NCBI GenBank assembly: GCA_963514095.1
Contig: OY741271.1
Span: 503,178 to 567,177, forward strand
Direction: 5' to 3'
Length of the DNA stretch: 64,000 nt
From: Eutrigla gurnardus
Taxonomy: Eukaryota > Chordata > Actinopteri > Perciformes > Triglidae
A program made the translations under genes and the position numbers. Within the stretch, counting starts at the first letter, position 1; each line of letters begins with the position of its first letter. This document shows positions 1 through 11,210 of this stretch, piece by piece. Below the pieces are notes generated by a model. The model made no database searches. It was not told the origin of the DNA and saw only the letters and a list, made by a program, of their open reading frames with translations.

Positions 1-472
1 TATGAGCGGGAGTCAACGGCGAGAGATGATTGGATGATGTATTACACATGTGATGCACGACCCGCATATTAAACCGTCGAAATCACAACTCTGCATTAAT
101 TCGCTTCATTTAATCAAACTTTTAAAAAGATGAACTAAACTAAGTAATTATTATCAATTCTAACGTGAGGTCTAAGACTTAACTGATCCCTCATTCTCAC
201 AAGTTTCCTATGTTTGCTGGAAAACCAATAGCTGAGTAACGTTACATCCTGGTACCGAAATGCAGGCATTGTAGCATCAGACAGAGACGCCACTTACCTC
301 ACTCTATTTTTCATGGTTCAATTCAAACAGGATCAACTCGCTGTTGACTAGTCAGCCAAAATACTGTGTCCCAACCCACCCTTCATGTTCCCTGTTTGGA
401 ACCCTGATGAGATCACTAATGATTGGACATCCACATAGAACAGCCAGGATTTACCCTCTAACGTGAACTGCA
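1..472. other. intron 7 of tbc1d22b (part), no feature seen
   Basis: AT-rich non-coding sequence on the 3-prime side of exon 7 of the minus-strand gene. I looked for the next TBC1D22 exon (the segment beginning IHIDIPRTNP in the mammalian protein) on the minus strand and did not find it, so that exon lies left of the window. No transposon ends or RNA gene recognised. Confidence 0.6.
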
Positions 473-586
473 GAAAGACCTGTCTCACCCATCTGTATGT
501 GTTTTTGTAGGGAAGACCTGTCTCGTCTGTCTGTATGTGTCTTTGTAGGGAAGGCCCGTCTCACCTGTCTGTATGTGTCTTTGTAG
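473..586 (-). repeat. 38-bp tandem triplication covering the exon 7 splice donor
   Basis: Three copies of a 38-bp unit end at 510, 548 and 586. Each contains TCTGTATGTGTNTTTGTAG, which on the minus strand is the last coding part of exon 7 (CTACAAAGACACATACAGA) plus the splice junction. The copy at 565-586 keeps the functional-looking junction ACAG|gtgaga. The middle copy has lost the GT (acgaga). The outer copy again has a donor-like GGGTGAGA. Read straight through, the minus-strand frame stays open until about position 451. The unit therefore duplicates an exon-intron boundary, not just intron sequence. Confidence 0.85.
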
Positions 587-693
587 TGCTCGTCCGTTCT
601 GGCCTGGTAGTACTGCTCTATGAAGCCGAAGTATTCTTCTCGCTTCCTCCTTAGCACCAACTCTCTGCGCTCCTTGTTGGCTGGCAGGTAACC
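565..693 (-). CDS. tbc1d22b: tbc1d22b exon 7
   Basis: This exon encodes 43 residues beginning GYLPANKERREL and ending DEHYKDTYRQ, the segment just before or entering the TBC Rab-GAP domain of TBC1D22 proteins. The motif EYFGFIEQYY matches the B paralogue as I remember it (the A paralogue has EYFAFIEHYY). The acceptor (ccacag at 694-695) and donor (gtgag at 564-563) are canonical, and the length is exactly 43 codons in phase 0. It follows exon 6, which ends in WRLLS, so LLS|GYLPAN is contiguous as in known orthologues. The downstream catalytic exons with the Arg and Gln fingers are outside the window. Its donor is tandemly triplicated. Confidence 0.93.
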
Positions 694-708
694 CTGTGGG
701 AGACAAGC

Positions 709-721
709 AGAGGGGGAGACC
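709..721. repeat. target site duplication, left copy, of L1-like LINE
   Basis: AGAGGGGGAGACC occurs here and again at 6454-6466, directly after the poly(A) tail. This is a 13-bp perfect target site duplication that defines the LINE insertion 722-6453 and places it in intron 6 of tbc1d22b. Confidence 0.9.
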
Positions 722-748
722 TCTGAATCTCCACCCGACACTACTGAA

Positions 749-988
749 ATGAACTCGTTCCTAGATAACCTCAATTTCCCTGTGATAAACCCAGATTCTG
801 CTAAAGAACTTGACTCGCCGTTAACGGTAGAAGAAATTATTCTTGCTATGAGAAACATGCAAAATAACAAAGCTCCTGGCCCGGACAGATTCCAAGTTGA
901 GTTTTTTAAAAGAGTTCAGGAAAAACTGTCCCCATTACTGCATGCTGTATATAAGGAATCGCTACAACATGGTACTCTCCCTCTTACT
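749..988 (+). pseudogene. LINE ORF2 reverse transcriptase, N-terminal fragment
   Basis: This fragment encodes the RT entry region: LTVEEIILAMRNMQNNKAPGPD, where NNKAPGPDG is the conserved pre-RT motif of L1-like ORF2, followed by FFKRVQEKLSPLLHAVYKESL. It continues in frame to the TTAA element that interrupts it at 993. The Met at 749 is not a genuine start, because the element is 5-prime truncated in ORF2. It belongs with the RT fragment at 3760-6000. Confidence 0.85.
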
Positions 989-992
989 TTAA

Positions 993-3755
993 AGGGGCCC
1001 TATTATGCTATTTTTCCACAAGTTAATATAAGTTATTGATGTCTCCAAACCTGGTCTTTGAATTCCTCAACTGGAAAAAACAATCGGAACATGTATTTCG
1101 GAGTGGATCACACTCCTCATTTTCAGCTTTTTTACCCCACTTTTTCAAACGGGTGATTCTGTCGGGGTGTAGCCTTATGCTAATGTATGACCCCCGACCC
1201 CGCTCCTTCTGAGGAAGTGGTTGTGTCTCTCCGCCCCGTGCTGTCCGCGTCCAGCTTGTTGCCATGGTTATGGTTCTACGCTACAAACTAACAGCGGTCC
1301 AGCCGTACCGCTTCGAACCGGACTCCGACCCAGAACCAGGACCAGCTCCTGCAGAAGTTCTACGCCGCGGATGCAGCAGGACGAACCTGGATGGTTAGTT
1401 AACATGTCTGTGTAACGTTTTGGACGGTCACTCGATGTGTGTTAGCGTAGCTAGCGCTAGCCACAATGACGCTAATGCTGCGTTATTCGCTCTATAAGTA
1501 ACGTATCTGTGAGCTATTTCGGCAACAATTAATATCGTTAGTAGTGCCGTGTTGTTGACAGTTCACAGTTGCATGTTTTCCAAATGGGGACGCAACATTA
1601 TATTTAAACGGATGAAAACCCGATGAAAACAGCGTGCTGTATGCGGGCAGTTTGTTTACATCACATTAACGGGATTAAAAACGTCCTCCTCTACACATAA
1701 AGATATACAAGGAACGGGATTTGGTCAGTATCATGTCGTCCTCCAGAATTATGGCCTGAATTGTGAATTATAGGCTGTGTGCTGTGTTTTATAAACGTGA
1801 TTGTGCTCCATCTCAACATTACGTGCCAAACTTATTGTTACAAAATTCAAACATGAGGTTTACACCTCAGCTTGTCAGCAAAGTCAGTCAGGTTACCATA
1901 TTAACAAGATTTGTTGTTGAAATGCTCAAATTCTGTACTATATTCATCTAGGTGACCATGTGGGCCTTCAGACACCGAACACGTCTGCTGCATGGAGACA
2001 CCACAGGTAATGTTACTGTCTGTTACACCAAGTTGTCTGTTGAGATTATTATTCACATAACATGACGATGATCATGATTCACACTAGGTAAGAAGACGGA
2101 TGCAGCAGCTGGAGGAGGAAGAGGCTTGCATGGTGGGACATCCTGGTTGGAACTGTCTGTCTGAATGTTCTGTCTCCAAAACGCATGAAATATGCAGCTG
2201 GTTATGGTGCTTTACACGTAAGAGGAATACAGCAGTCAGTTGTTTGTTTATCAATTGTGTTTTATAAAAATAAATCCCTCTATGCAACATATTATGCAGT
2301 CTTCCTGACCATTACTTCAGTAATATTAACCATGACACATTTTACAATTACTGTAAAGACTTTATTGTCAAATTAATCAGCAGTTGAAGTTCCCAGTTAT
2401 CTCAGAACACAAACGCAAACTGTTTGTGGCCGACTCTGCAGGGTCATATCAAGCTCTTCTGAAGTCAAGGAAGAGCTGCCCTCCAAAGTATCCTCCTCCT
2501 CTACCGGGTCCAGGCGAGCTCTCTGTGATGGTCTCCTTATTGGAGTGGTTGTGAAACAGGTCTGGAACCATGGCTGTGCCAACACCAAAGTCCTTGCAGG
2601 ACACAGTAGCTGTAACAGAGTTGTATGGAGGAATGAAACCCATGTTATCACATAATAGAAATACACATCTGCACAACTACTAGTAGTTGCTGTTAAACCT
2701 GATCTCAAGTAGGCTACATGTCAGGATACACACCTTTACCTGTCCTCCTAGACAGCTGACTGCCAACAGTAGCTGTGGTGGGTCGCTGTGGGACGCTGAT
2801 GTGAGCTGCTGCTCTGTAAGCAGACAGACAGAGAGAGTTTACAACTACATCTGAAATGTGGAACACGTTACTATTTCACTATAACTGATGTGGTGACGCA
2901 CCAATAGCTCGTAAAATCCCTTCGTTAGCGGTGCAAAAACAAACGTTTGGTGACGTCGTCTTTGCATCGGCATGTAAACAAACACTGACCAGCTGATCGC
3001 TGCCGCATTCATGCTACAATACGTTCCCAAGCAAACTGATGTCTAGCTTTATTTTACAGGTTTGGGCCCCCGCAGTACTACGTAACGTTAACGGTCCACA
3101 ATGGAAGCTTTTAACGCAACACGCCAATGCTAACACACCAATGCTAAGAAAGAAACGGTAAAGTCTAACACGGCATATTACCTAATATTTAGTAACTTAC
3201 CGCTTCAGTGTCTGTGGTTGGCTCTCGGACTGTCGGTACTGATCCAAACTTTAGCCTCAGGTTAGAGGCATATCCTGAGCTGTAGCGACCCATGTTGTCA
3301 AAGCTCCTGTCGGTGAAGTGCGTCGCACACACAAACACACATTTACGGACGCGTGTGCGCACATTTCCATCGTAGATGCTCCGACGATGCCAGTAAATAT
3401 CAGCAATTGGACTGCCAACTCGCTTTCCGTTGACTTTGGCATTTTGGTTAACTGGTTTGTATGTACATCACACTGACAGCCAAAAGGTATGGGGATTATG
3501 TGGGCGGGACCACACAGGTGGAGCGATTCTAATGAGCCGAGATGACCCATATAAGGCACAGGAAAATTCGGTGCTGACGTCATTTAGTGGACATTCTGCA
3601 AACCGTTCGTTTATCGGGAGGATTTCTTTCAAACTGAGAAAGTGAAACAGGGAGATGGTGGTCTTTTCTGATACTGTGGGGACTTATTGACACCCCAGGG
3701 ACCCATTTTAGGGTTGAAAAACATGGAAAAGTCGATTTTTCATAATAGGGCCCCT
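993..3755. mobile_element. TTAA-target DNA transposon (Kolobok/piggyBac-type ends) nested in LINE
   Basis: Terminal inverted repeats AGGGGCCCTATTATG (993-1007) and CATAATAGGGCCCCT (3741-3755) are flanked by TTAA on both sides (989-992 and 3756-3759). The 2763-bp interior has only short, interrupted frames. A plus-strand piece near 1263-1397 reads YKLTAVQPYRFEPDSDPEP, a motif I associate with P2X7-like proteins carried by fish DNA transposons. A minus-strand piece near 2450-2680 (SCKDFGVGT) may be another exon. The right terminus is preceded by a stretch (GGTTGAAAAACATGGAAAAG) that I recall as very common in fish 3-prime UTRs. TTAA targeting suits Kolobok better than other families, but no transposase is readable. 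Confidence 0.75.
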
Positions 3756-3759
3756 TTAA

Positions 3760-6000
3760 GACAAGCCTCCATAAGTCTCCTCTTAAAAAAAGATAAGGAT
3801 CCAGTTCTCTGCAGCTCCTATGGACCTCTCTCTTTAATAAATGTGGATGCTAAGATCCTTGCGAAAGCTTTGGCCTATCGCCTAGAAAATATTGTACCAA
3901 CTATTGTTTCACCTGAGCAGACTGGATTTGTTAAGGGGCGGCAGCTGTTCTTTCATGTCCGTACTCTCCTAAATATTATCTACTCTAAAACTAACACAGC
4001 AACACCTGAAGTAGTGATCTCGGTTGACGCTGAAAAAGCATTCGACAGGGTTGAATGGGACTATTTATTCACTGTACTAAAGAAATTTGGGCTGGGAAAT
4101 GTGTTCATTTCGTGGATATGTCTCCTCTATACATCTCCACAAGCTAGTATCTCCACCAATAACATTCAATCCAGTTTTTTCACTCTTGCCCGTGGCACCA
4201 GGCAGGGGTGTCCTTTATCTCCCCTACTGTTTGCACTAGCTATAGAGCCCTTGTCAATCTTTCTGAGGTCCTCTTCCATTTTTACTGGAATTTCACGTTT
4301 GGGCACATAATTTAAGTTGTCTCTTTATGCTGATGATTTATTGCTGTATGTCTCGGATCCTGTTCTTTCCATCCCAACAATTGTATCTACTTTTCAGAGA
4401 TTTGGATCATTTTCAGGTTACAAAGTAAATATCTCTAAAACTGAATGCTACCCTGTCAATGCTTCAGCATCACAGCTCAAACAGTCTGATATTCCTTTTA
4501 AATTTAGCCTGTCTGGCTTTAAGTATCCAGGGATCAATGTAACTAGAACCCTAAACTTTTTCTGCTAATTTCCTGCCTTTAATGTCTAAAATGAAATCTG
4601 ACCTCCAAAGATGGGGAAGCTTACCTCTCTCATTAATCGGAAGAATTAATGCAGTCAAAATGAACATTTTGCCCAAATTTTTATTTTTGTTCCACTGTCT
4701 CCCACTTTTCCTCCCAAAGCAGTTCTTTAAAACAATTGATCAAACTATTTCTCACTTCCTATGGTGTGGAAAGGCACCCAGGATCCGCAAATCCACACCT
4801 CAGAGATGTAAATTCAATGGTGGATTGTCACTTCCAAATTTTCAATTGTATTATTGGGCAGCACATATCCACAAGATTTAATTTTGGTTCAAATCAGTTG
4901 ATCTGCCATGGTGTGATCTAGAGGCGCAGTCATGTGTTTCATCCTCCTAACTGCTTTACTTACCTCTTCTATTCCATCCAACCTCTCTGGCTTTACAAAT
5001 AACCAAGTGGTTCGCTCCACACTTAAAATTTGGTATCAATTCAGAAGGCACTTCAAATTTAAGTCAGCATCTACCTTAGCTCCTTTATTGAGAAATCATT
5101 TATTTCAACCTGCATTTACAGATTGAACATTTTTTGCATGGCATAATAAGGGCCTGAAATGTTTTAAAGACCTAAGGATGGTATTTTTCGCAGCTTTTCA
5201 GATCTCTCGGGAGAATTTCATTTCCCACCCTCTCATCTCTTTCGTTACTTTCAAGTTAGACACTGTGCTAATGCTTTTTTCCAGTTTTTCCCTCTTTACC
5301 ACCAAGTCTACAGTGGGAGGAGCTTCTAACCCACGACCCACTTCAGAAGTTACTCATCTCTAAAGTTTATAATGAAATTCTGTCTTTTGATTGCTCACCA
5401 GTTACCAAAGTCAAGACTGTTTGGGAACAAGAACTGGGTCTACATCTGGGAGATGACTGGTGGGACACTGCTCTTAAGAAAATGTACACTAGCTCAGCCT
5501 GCGCTCGTCTCACACTTATACAGTTTAAAGTATTGTTTAGAGTCCATTATTCCAAAACTTGACTGTCACAAATCTATCCCAGTATCACCGACAATTGCGA
5601 CAAATGCCATGCTTCATCTTGCAACTTAACTCATATGTTTTACTCTTGTTCGTTACTTTCTCGTTTCTGGCAGAATTATTTTGATACCATGTCAAAAATA
5701 TTTTCAATGACCATAAAAGTCTCTCCCCATGTCGCCATATTCGGGCTCCCAGAAGACCGGTTTACCTCTAACCAATTAGATATTTTAGCCTTTACTTCCT
5801 TACTGGCAAGACGCCAGCTTCTTCTTCAATGGAAGTCAACTAAAGCTCCATCTTGCACTCAGTGGCTCAATGACACCATGTCTTTTCTAAAGCTGGAGAA
5901 GATCAGATATTCAGTGAAAGGTAACTCTGATCAATTTTATAACAAGTGGCTTCCCTTTTTAACATTCTTTCGCTCTCTTCAGGCTATGCCTCCTGATTGA
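3760..6000 (+). pseudogene. LINE ORF2 reverse transcriptase, main fragment
   Basis: Carries the RT core in order: template-grip region (LINVDAKILAKALAYRLE), PEQTGFVKGR, motif A VISVDAEKAFDRVEWD (catalytic Asp), motif B GTRQGCPLSPLLFALAIEPL, and motif C LYADDLLLY at about 4323-4350 (YADD). An in-frame stop at 4308 just before YADD, further stops near 4568 and 4881, and frame changes show it is dead. The C-terminal part includes the weakly conserved SFLKLEKIRYS segment and ends MPPD at 5998-6000. Active in cis only when intact, where it primes reverse transcription at nicked DNA. Confidence 0.88.
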
Positions 6001-7562
6001 TGGACCCCAACCTCCTTTCTTTCCTTTTCTTCTTATCTTTATCATTATTATTATTATTTTTTTTCCCTCTCTTGTCTTTTGGCTTCCCTTGTGTTTTTGT
6101 TTACACCCTGTAGCTTAAACACTTATTCACTCATCACATACAAGAATCCTCAGTTATTTGTTTATTATAATTGTTTTTTTTTTTATTGTTTTTTTTTTAT
6201 TTTATTATTTTTATTTGTACATTGTTTGTTTGTCGCCCGATCATGTTCCTATTAGGCCACATATACAAAATAAGAAAATATCCTAGGAGGCAGACTGTAT
6301 GTCTTGCTCTTCATTCATCATGATGCACAGTATTTCTATTGTATCGATATGTTTACATTTTCAATTGTGATGCAGATGTGTTGCGATACTCAATGTAATT
6401 ATAACATTGGTTTCTGTTCTAATTGTGTCTTACCTCCTAATAAAACAAAAAAAAGAGGGGGAGACCGTCAAGAACAGTAAAGCAGGTGACCAACCCAAAA
6501 GTTGAGTGCAACAGCCACAGAGCTAGAGGATCACAACAAGTAGCGCAGAACGTGCTGCCATACTCAGCCAGCAACATACAACACCAAAAGGACACCATGT
6601 GGTCTTCCAACCACATAAAAGCTGCTTTTTTGCTGCTCGGCCCACCACGCACCTGTCCCGGTACCGGTTGTGTTTCTGGTGCTTTTTAAACGATTCTGAA
6701 CGACGACGCTTTGACAGTAAAAGAAGCGTTCCCAGTCTGGCTCTGGCCGTACTGCATAATGTTGCCCGACCGTGGCGAACCGGAGACCGGATCAAACGAC
6801 CGGTTCCTAAAACTACACCCGTCTGGACCGCCCGGTTCGCGACACCGGCTCAGACGGAGACGGTGAGACAGTACCGGGCATTTACAGCACGAGAGGAGAC
6901 AGGTGTTACGGGCACAGCAACTTTCAGCGAAGAAGAGACCAGGGTAAGAGCATGGGCGTTGCCACCCTATATTGAGGGGGGGGCAGGAGCCCTCCACCTT
7001 TTAAAAAATGTTGTTTGGACTCCCCCATATTTGCGTTAAAATTGCATGATGGGTTTAATTTGTCCAGCGCTCTTTTCATTGCTTCATTGCAGACCCCCTG
7101 CCTAAACAGAACCCCCCCACATATCAAATGCTGCTGACACCCCTGGGTCAGAGCCAATCAGAGATGAAGACCCGCCCCTATTCGGCCTCTGATCGGCTCA
7201 GACCGTGGTATTTCTTCTTTGCTGTGTGCAGTGGGGAAAAACATTTTGCGACACACAGACCAGCTAAATGTTAGGTGTACCAGTGCGACCAAGGAACACA
7301 TTGGCTGCGTCCGAAATCATTGCCTACTCCCTCCTCCCTACATAGGGGAGTTCTATGTAGAGCACTATATAGTGGACTCAAAGGCAAAATGAAAAAACAC
7401 TTTTGGACACTACTCGGGGGATTTCTTTCGGCACCGTTGATGTCGTCGTTCCTGATGCACAATTAATAGGCTTGTTCAGGATGGTCTTGACTTGACTTGA
7501 CTTATCACGCCGACGAGAGCTGCAGGTGTCTGAGGGGGCGGGCTCTAAAAGAGACGGCAGCT

Positions 7563-7590
7563 GTCAAGTCGGACAACAAAGTCCGACTTG

Positions 7591-7592
<2 letters not shown>
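7563..7592. repeat. perfect 12-bp-arm hairpin
   Basis: GTCAAGTCGGAC (7563-7574), loop AACAAA, GTCCGACTTGAC (7581-7592). A similar word, AAGTCGGACA, recurs near 7912, so this may be the edge of an old transposon. Confidence 0.8.
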
Positions 7593-7623
<31 letters not shown>

Positions 7624-7642
7624 CTGTATATATATATATATA
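7592..7642. repeat. (AT)n microsatellite
   Basis: Alternating AT run interrupted once by CTG (atatactgtatata). Confidence 0.95.
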
Positions 7643-8414
7643 TGCACAGAACTTTAAATCAAGCGACCAAAATAAAAAGGCAAATCATTTCACCACAAGG
7701 TGGCCGCCGAGTGCGGACCTGAACACACGTCATTGAACTTTTAACCAATAGAGATCCATTCCGCATAGCGGAGGTGTGGACAAGCAGGTTGCAGCCGCCG
7801 TATACCGCGCTGCCAAGCGCTGCAAGAAGCGGCTCTTAAAAACTTGTTCCCGCGATGTTTTGGGTCACGTAATATGGTCGCGACCCTGTGACGTCTTTGC
7901 AGTCGGCTGCTAAGTCGGACACAAATTCTAGCCATCATGCATCGCTTCAACCCACAATACATCACGTGAGGTAGCGCACTGCAGGCGGCTACATCAAGTC
8001 GAATTCCCCTAATATGTGTCGGATTCCGCCGACGGCTCTCAAGTCTCACATGCAGAGAAATGACCAGGATCATAATTTTTTTAATACCTATTTATTGCGA
8101 AAATTTACGAAACGAAAAGAATGAGTCCTCCAGCAGGGGGAGATTCCATGACCGTCTCATTTCTAGAAAAAAAAACAGCCAACAGTTTTCATCTTTTTTC
8201 TTCTTCTTTCAATAATGAGATGATCACTACATCGTCCTCACTACTGGATTTATTTTCAACGATCCTGATCGGGTCCAGGTGGACTTCAGGAGCACTACCG
8301 GGACCCCACATCTCCACAATCCTCCGGACCCTGAACAGGCTGCAGTCCGTCCCCGATCCCAAACTCCTCATCTCTGCATCGTTTGTCATACAGTGCTTTG
8401 CTTTGAGTGATGAG

Positions 8415-9490
8415 TAGGGTTGGGCATCGAGATCCGGTTCCAAATAGGAACCGGTTCCTAACCTCCGGTTCCGGAACCGTTAAGAAGCTGTTGGAATTGC
8501 GATTCTTTTTTTTTTTTGGTTCTTAAACGTCCGCACTAGTTTGTTTGTTTTACTCCGCTCGCACTAGTTTGTTTGTATTACTCCGCCCGGCGTGCGGAGA
8601 CTGCGATAGAACGATCAGTAACGAGTAGTCGAACGCGCTACTATTGCCAAACCAGTAGTCAGAACAGAGTTACTTATCCAAATACACGGCGCGTTACTAT
8701 TTTTTTCAGTAAAAAAAAAGATCTGCTTTCTTCGTGCGGTGACGTATGTTAGCCGACACCTTCGGACACCTTCGGACGGTCGCGTGTAGTCGGCTTTACC
8801 GGCAGAAACGTAAACAATGGAGGGGGAGAGATACGCATTTTCCAGCTGGAAATACAAGCATTATTTCGACTTCATCTCAGCAAAAGATGGCAACATAAAG
8901 GTTCGTTGTACACTCTGTGTTAACAACAAAGTGTTGTCTACTTTCAAGAATACAACGTCAAACTTGAAAAAACATTTAGAGTCACAGCATGGCACAACCA
9001 CATTAAAAGAGCCGGTCCTGCCCGGTGACGGTGAAAAGGCGCAGCGTGTGAATAAACAAGACGAGTTCTCGATTTCACGGAGCTCCTGCTAACTCAGTCT
9101 GTGCTGAAATGCGAGCGGAGTCTCTCTTGAGTGTTTAGTGGAGAAATGTCTCGCTGCTTGCTGGCCCCGCCCCCTCCCTTCGTCATCACGCCGCTCATAC
9201 TTGAGGACTGTGTTCATCCTTTGTTCCATAAAAAACACTCCTTGCTGCTCTAATGCTGGTTCAATATTCATAAAATGTTCATTCATGATGTTACTGCCAT
9301 TATAATACGCAAACAATTATTTAAGTTAAGTGAAGTCAAGAGTACTACTTTTCAACGTAACTGTGGCAACACTGGACCTGTTGACCTGCACCTCAAAGAA
9401 TCGGAATCGAGAATCGTTTAGAACAGGAATCGAAACAGAGGATCGGAATCGGGATCGGAATCGGTAAAATCCAAACGATACCCAACCCTA
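8415..9490 (+). mobile_element. non-autonomous BED-finger hAT, copy 1
   Basis: Begins TAGGGTTGGGCATCG and ends CGATACCCAACCCTA. A perfect 8-bp target duplication GTGATGAG lies at 8407-8414 and 9491-9498, the hAT signature. The 1076-bp element keeps the 5-prime BED zinc-finger exon but no DDE catalytic region, so it is an internal-deletion derivative. A 1515-bp copy of the same family lies inverted at 18405-19919. Confidence 0.93.
8817..9092 (+). CDS. BED zinc-finger protein fragment of hAT copy 1
   Basis: 91 codons starting MEGERYAFSSWKYKHYFDF. The BED-type finger is visible: aromatic residues SSWKYKHYF, then VRCTLC (Cys-x2-Cys), NLKKHLESQH (His-x4-His). In intact hAT transposases this finger binds the transposon ends. 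The frame ends at 9092 shortly after the finger, with no transposase core behind it. It is likely a relic that happens to be open, although a short DNA-binding peptide is possible. The other family copy has a 2-bp deletion in the VRCTLC region and no open frame. Confidence 0.8.
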   Translation: MEGERYAFSSWKYKHYFDFISAKDGNIKVRCTLCVNNKVLSTFKNTTSNLKKHLESQHGTTTLKEPVLPGDGEKAQRVNKQDEFSISRSSC

Positions 9491-9518
9491 GTGATGAGTG
9501 ACGTTTTTTGACGGACTA

Positions 9519-9630
9519 AGTCAGAGCATGTGAAGGTCAGAGGTCAGAACATGTAAAGGTCAGAGGTCAGAACATGTGAAGGTCAGAGGTCAGAACATGT
9601 GAAGGTGACAGGACAGAACACGTGAAGGTA
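9519..9630. repeat. minisatellite, about 23-bp unit
   Basis: Four to five copies of GTCAGAACATGTGAAGGTCAGAG-type units, separated from the exon 6 donor of tbc1d22b by about ten bases. Confidence 0.85.
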
Positions 9631-9641
9631 AGGAGACTCAC

Positions 9642-9712
9642 AGAGAGAAGCCTCCAGGTGATTGGCCGGACTTCCCTTGGAATGCCTGACCAGCTGTGCT
9701 TCCGGATTTCCT
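9642..9712 (-). CDS. tbc1d22b: tbc1d22b exon 6
   Basis: 71 nt coding EEIRKHSWSGIPREVRPITW followed by RLLS, with the first base of the first codon supplied by exon 5. This is the conserved segment (orthologues: RKCSWPGVPREVRP.TWRLLS as I remember it) that opens the Rab-GAP region. The acceptor tacag (9713-9717) and donor gtgagt (9641-9636) are canonical. The phase matches both neighbours: exon 5 ends with one base of Glu and exon 7 begins in phase 0. It lies between 8.9-kb intron 6 and 5.2-kb intron 5, both swollen by transposons. Confidence 0.93.
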
Positions 9713-10543
9713 CTGTAAAAGGCACAAAGTCAGATATAAACACACAGAGACAGCTGGCTGCAAATGCAGTGTTAGCCTGGAGCCAACCAGGGTCGGTATA
9801 TATGTTGTCATGGTGATGTCAGTCTGAGACACACATGCACACACCCGCACACACACATGCACGCACATCAAAGACGTTAATTATAACTTTTCTCAGAGTT
9901 TTGTCAATGTAAGAATGACTCGACCTGCAAGCATCCTTGCTTTACAGACTCCTCCATAAATGATTTCACATACATTTTCATATTTTTGCACATGTGGTCT
10001 TTGAATGACAAGGGATTATAATTAAAAATTACTACAATGGTTCTTCAATACATTGCTCATATTTTATTCTTGATTAATTTAATTTTGATTCATTTGTCTG
10101 CTTTTCTTACATCTGAAAATGTCTTGCAGTACAACATTATGCCATTTGGGGTCAGAAATGCTCCTACCACATTTCAGAGGCTCGTCTTGGTGGGTATTGG
10201 TGGGTATGCGGGGTTGTGATGCGTACCTTAATGATGTGGTCCTGTACAGTACCAAAGTTGGTACTGTAGAAAGAGCTTGTTGATCTGGTCGGAATGATGC
10301 GTCCAGTTATGGACATTTCGACCAGATCAACAAGGTCTTTACTCGTCTTGCTGCCGCTAATCTTACTGTAAACCTTGCCAAATGTGAATTTAATAAGATG
10401 GAGGACAAGTTCGGCCTGTAGGACCTAAGACTGAAGCCATATTTTACAGTACCTAGAACCTGCCGGGAACTCCGGAGGTTTCTTGGTATGGCACGTTACT
10501 AAGAATTGTAAGTTGTAAGAATTTTGCTTCTGTAGTTACACCC

Positions 10544-11128
10544 TTGACCAACCTTCTTAGCCCTAAAGTTCCATTTGATTGGTCCATAAAATGTCAAGAA
10601 GCTTTTGACAATGTTAGGCTGCTGCTTGCTTCTTCCCCTGTGCTGTCTGCTCCAAACTTTGACTGTCTTTTCAGTGTTGCTGTTGCCAGTGAGAGTGGCA
10701 CTGATGCAGTTCTTTTACAGTTAGGATGGAATGGCGTAGAGCACACGGTAGGGTATATTTCAAAAAAATGTAATCGCCATCAGCAAGTCTACTCCACAGT
10801 GGAGAGAGAAGCGCTAGCTTTAATTCTTGCTGTACAACATTTTGAGGTCTATTTGGGTTCATCTTCGAGTCTAATAGAAATTATCACTGACTACAACCCG
10901 CTGGTCTTTATTGACCGTATGCAGAACCAGAATCAACGCATTATGCGCTGGAGCTTGATTCTGCAACAGGTTTTGTTTTTTCTCCGCTTTGTGGTTATGT
11001 ATAGAGTTCTTGGTTTTACTGTCTTTCCTATTCCTAGGGCCCAGGATCTGGGAAGAGACGGTATTGTTGGTTTGGAATTTTTTGTTTTGTTTTGTTTATT
11101 TGAGGTTTTTAAACAAACCTCTTTTTAA
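10544..11128 (+). pseudogene. gypsy RT connection and RNase H fragment
   Basis: 194 open codons. The order is the RT thumb/connection motif (PFDWSIKCQEAFDNVR, LLASSPVLSAPNF), then the RNase H region (YSTVEREALALILAVQHFEV, ITDYNPLVFIDRM, RIMRWSLILQ). These are the hallmark blocks of vertebrate Ty3/gypsy pol. Downstream the usual RHxxGxxNVxADxLSR block is replaced by unrelated sequence, so the C-terminus is degraded. Upstream RT (10128-10540) is in other frames with stops. Not functional. Confidence 0.85.
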
Positions 11129-11210
11129 TGGGGGAGATGTGGCAACCCCCTAAACCCCCTTTAGGTCATAGCTGCCACTACAAGGGCAGGGCTAGATCCC
11201 ACGATCTTAG

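Larger units (their letters stand above)
722..6453 (+). mobile_element. 5-prime-truncated L1/Tx1-like LINE, split by a TTAA element
   Basis: A non-LTR retrotransposon of the fish L1/Tx1-like type. The left part (722-992) carries the end of the pre-RT region and the start of RT (KAPGPDRFQVEFFK). The right part resumes at 3760 with LRQASISLLLKKDKDP. It continues through the RT palm, the thumb and the C-terminal region to a stop at 5998-6000, then a 450-bp 3-prime UTR and an A-rich tail ending at 6454. Endonuclease and ORF1 are missing, so the insertion was 5-prime truncated. Perfect 13-bp target duplications flank it. Without the 993-3755 insertion the reading frame is continuous across TTTAAG, which confirms the split. 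Confidence 0.92.
6467..8406. other. intron 6 stretch with unassigned repeat debris
   Basis: No gene recognised. 6480-7260 is moderately GC-rich and looks like unclassified repeat sequence; its open frames on both strands have no familiar motif. 7304-7460 holds the fish motif TGCGTCCGAAATC and a matching inverted stretch around 7390-7420, suggesting a short non-autonomous DNA element. 7741-8073 has a minus-strand frame without recognisable domain. 8189-8443 minus (EMWGPGSAPEVHLDPIR) is also unassigned. A hairpin and an AT microsatellite are listed separately. Confidence 0.5.

Noticed and set aside
6599..7039. Plus-strand 146-codon frame
   Set aside because: Overlapping long frames on both strands in GC-rich sequence, no domain, no family resemblance.
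8817..9092. Host zinc-finger gene
   Set aside because: The frame lies exactly inside an hAT with intact ends and 8-bp duplications.
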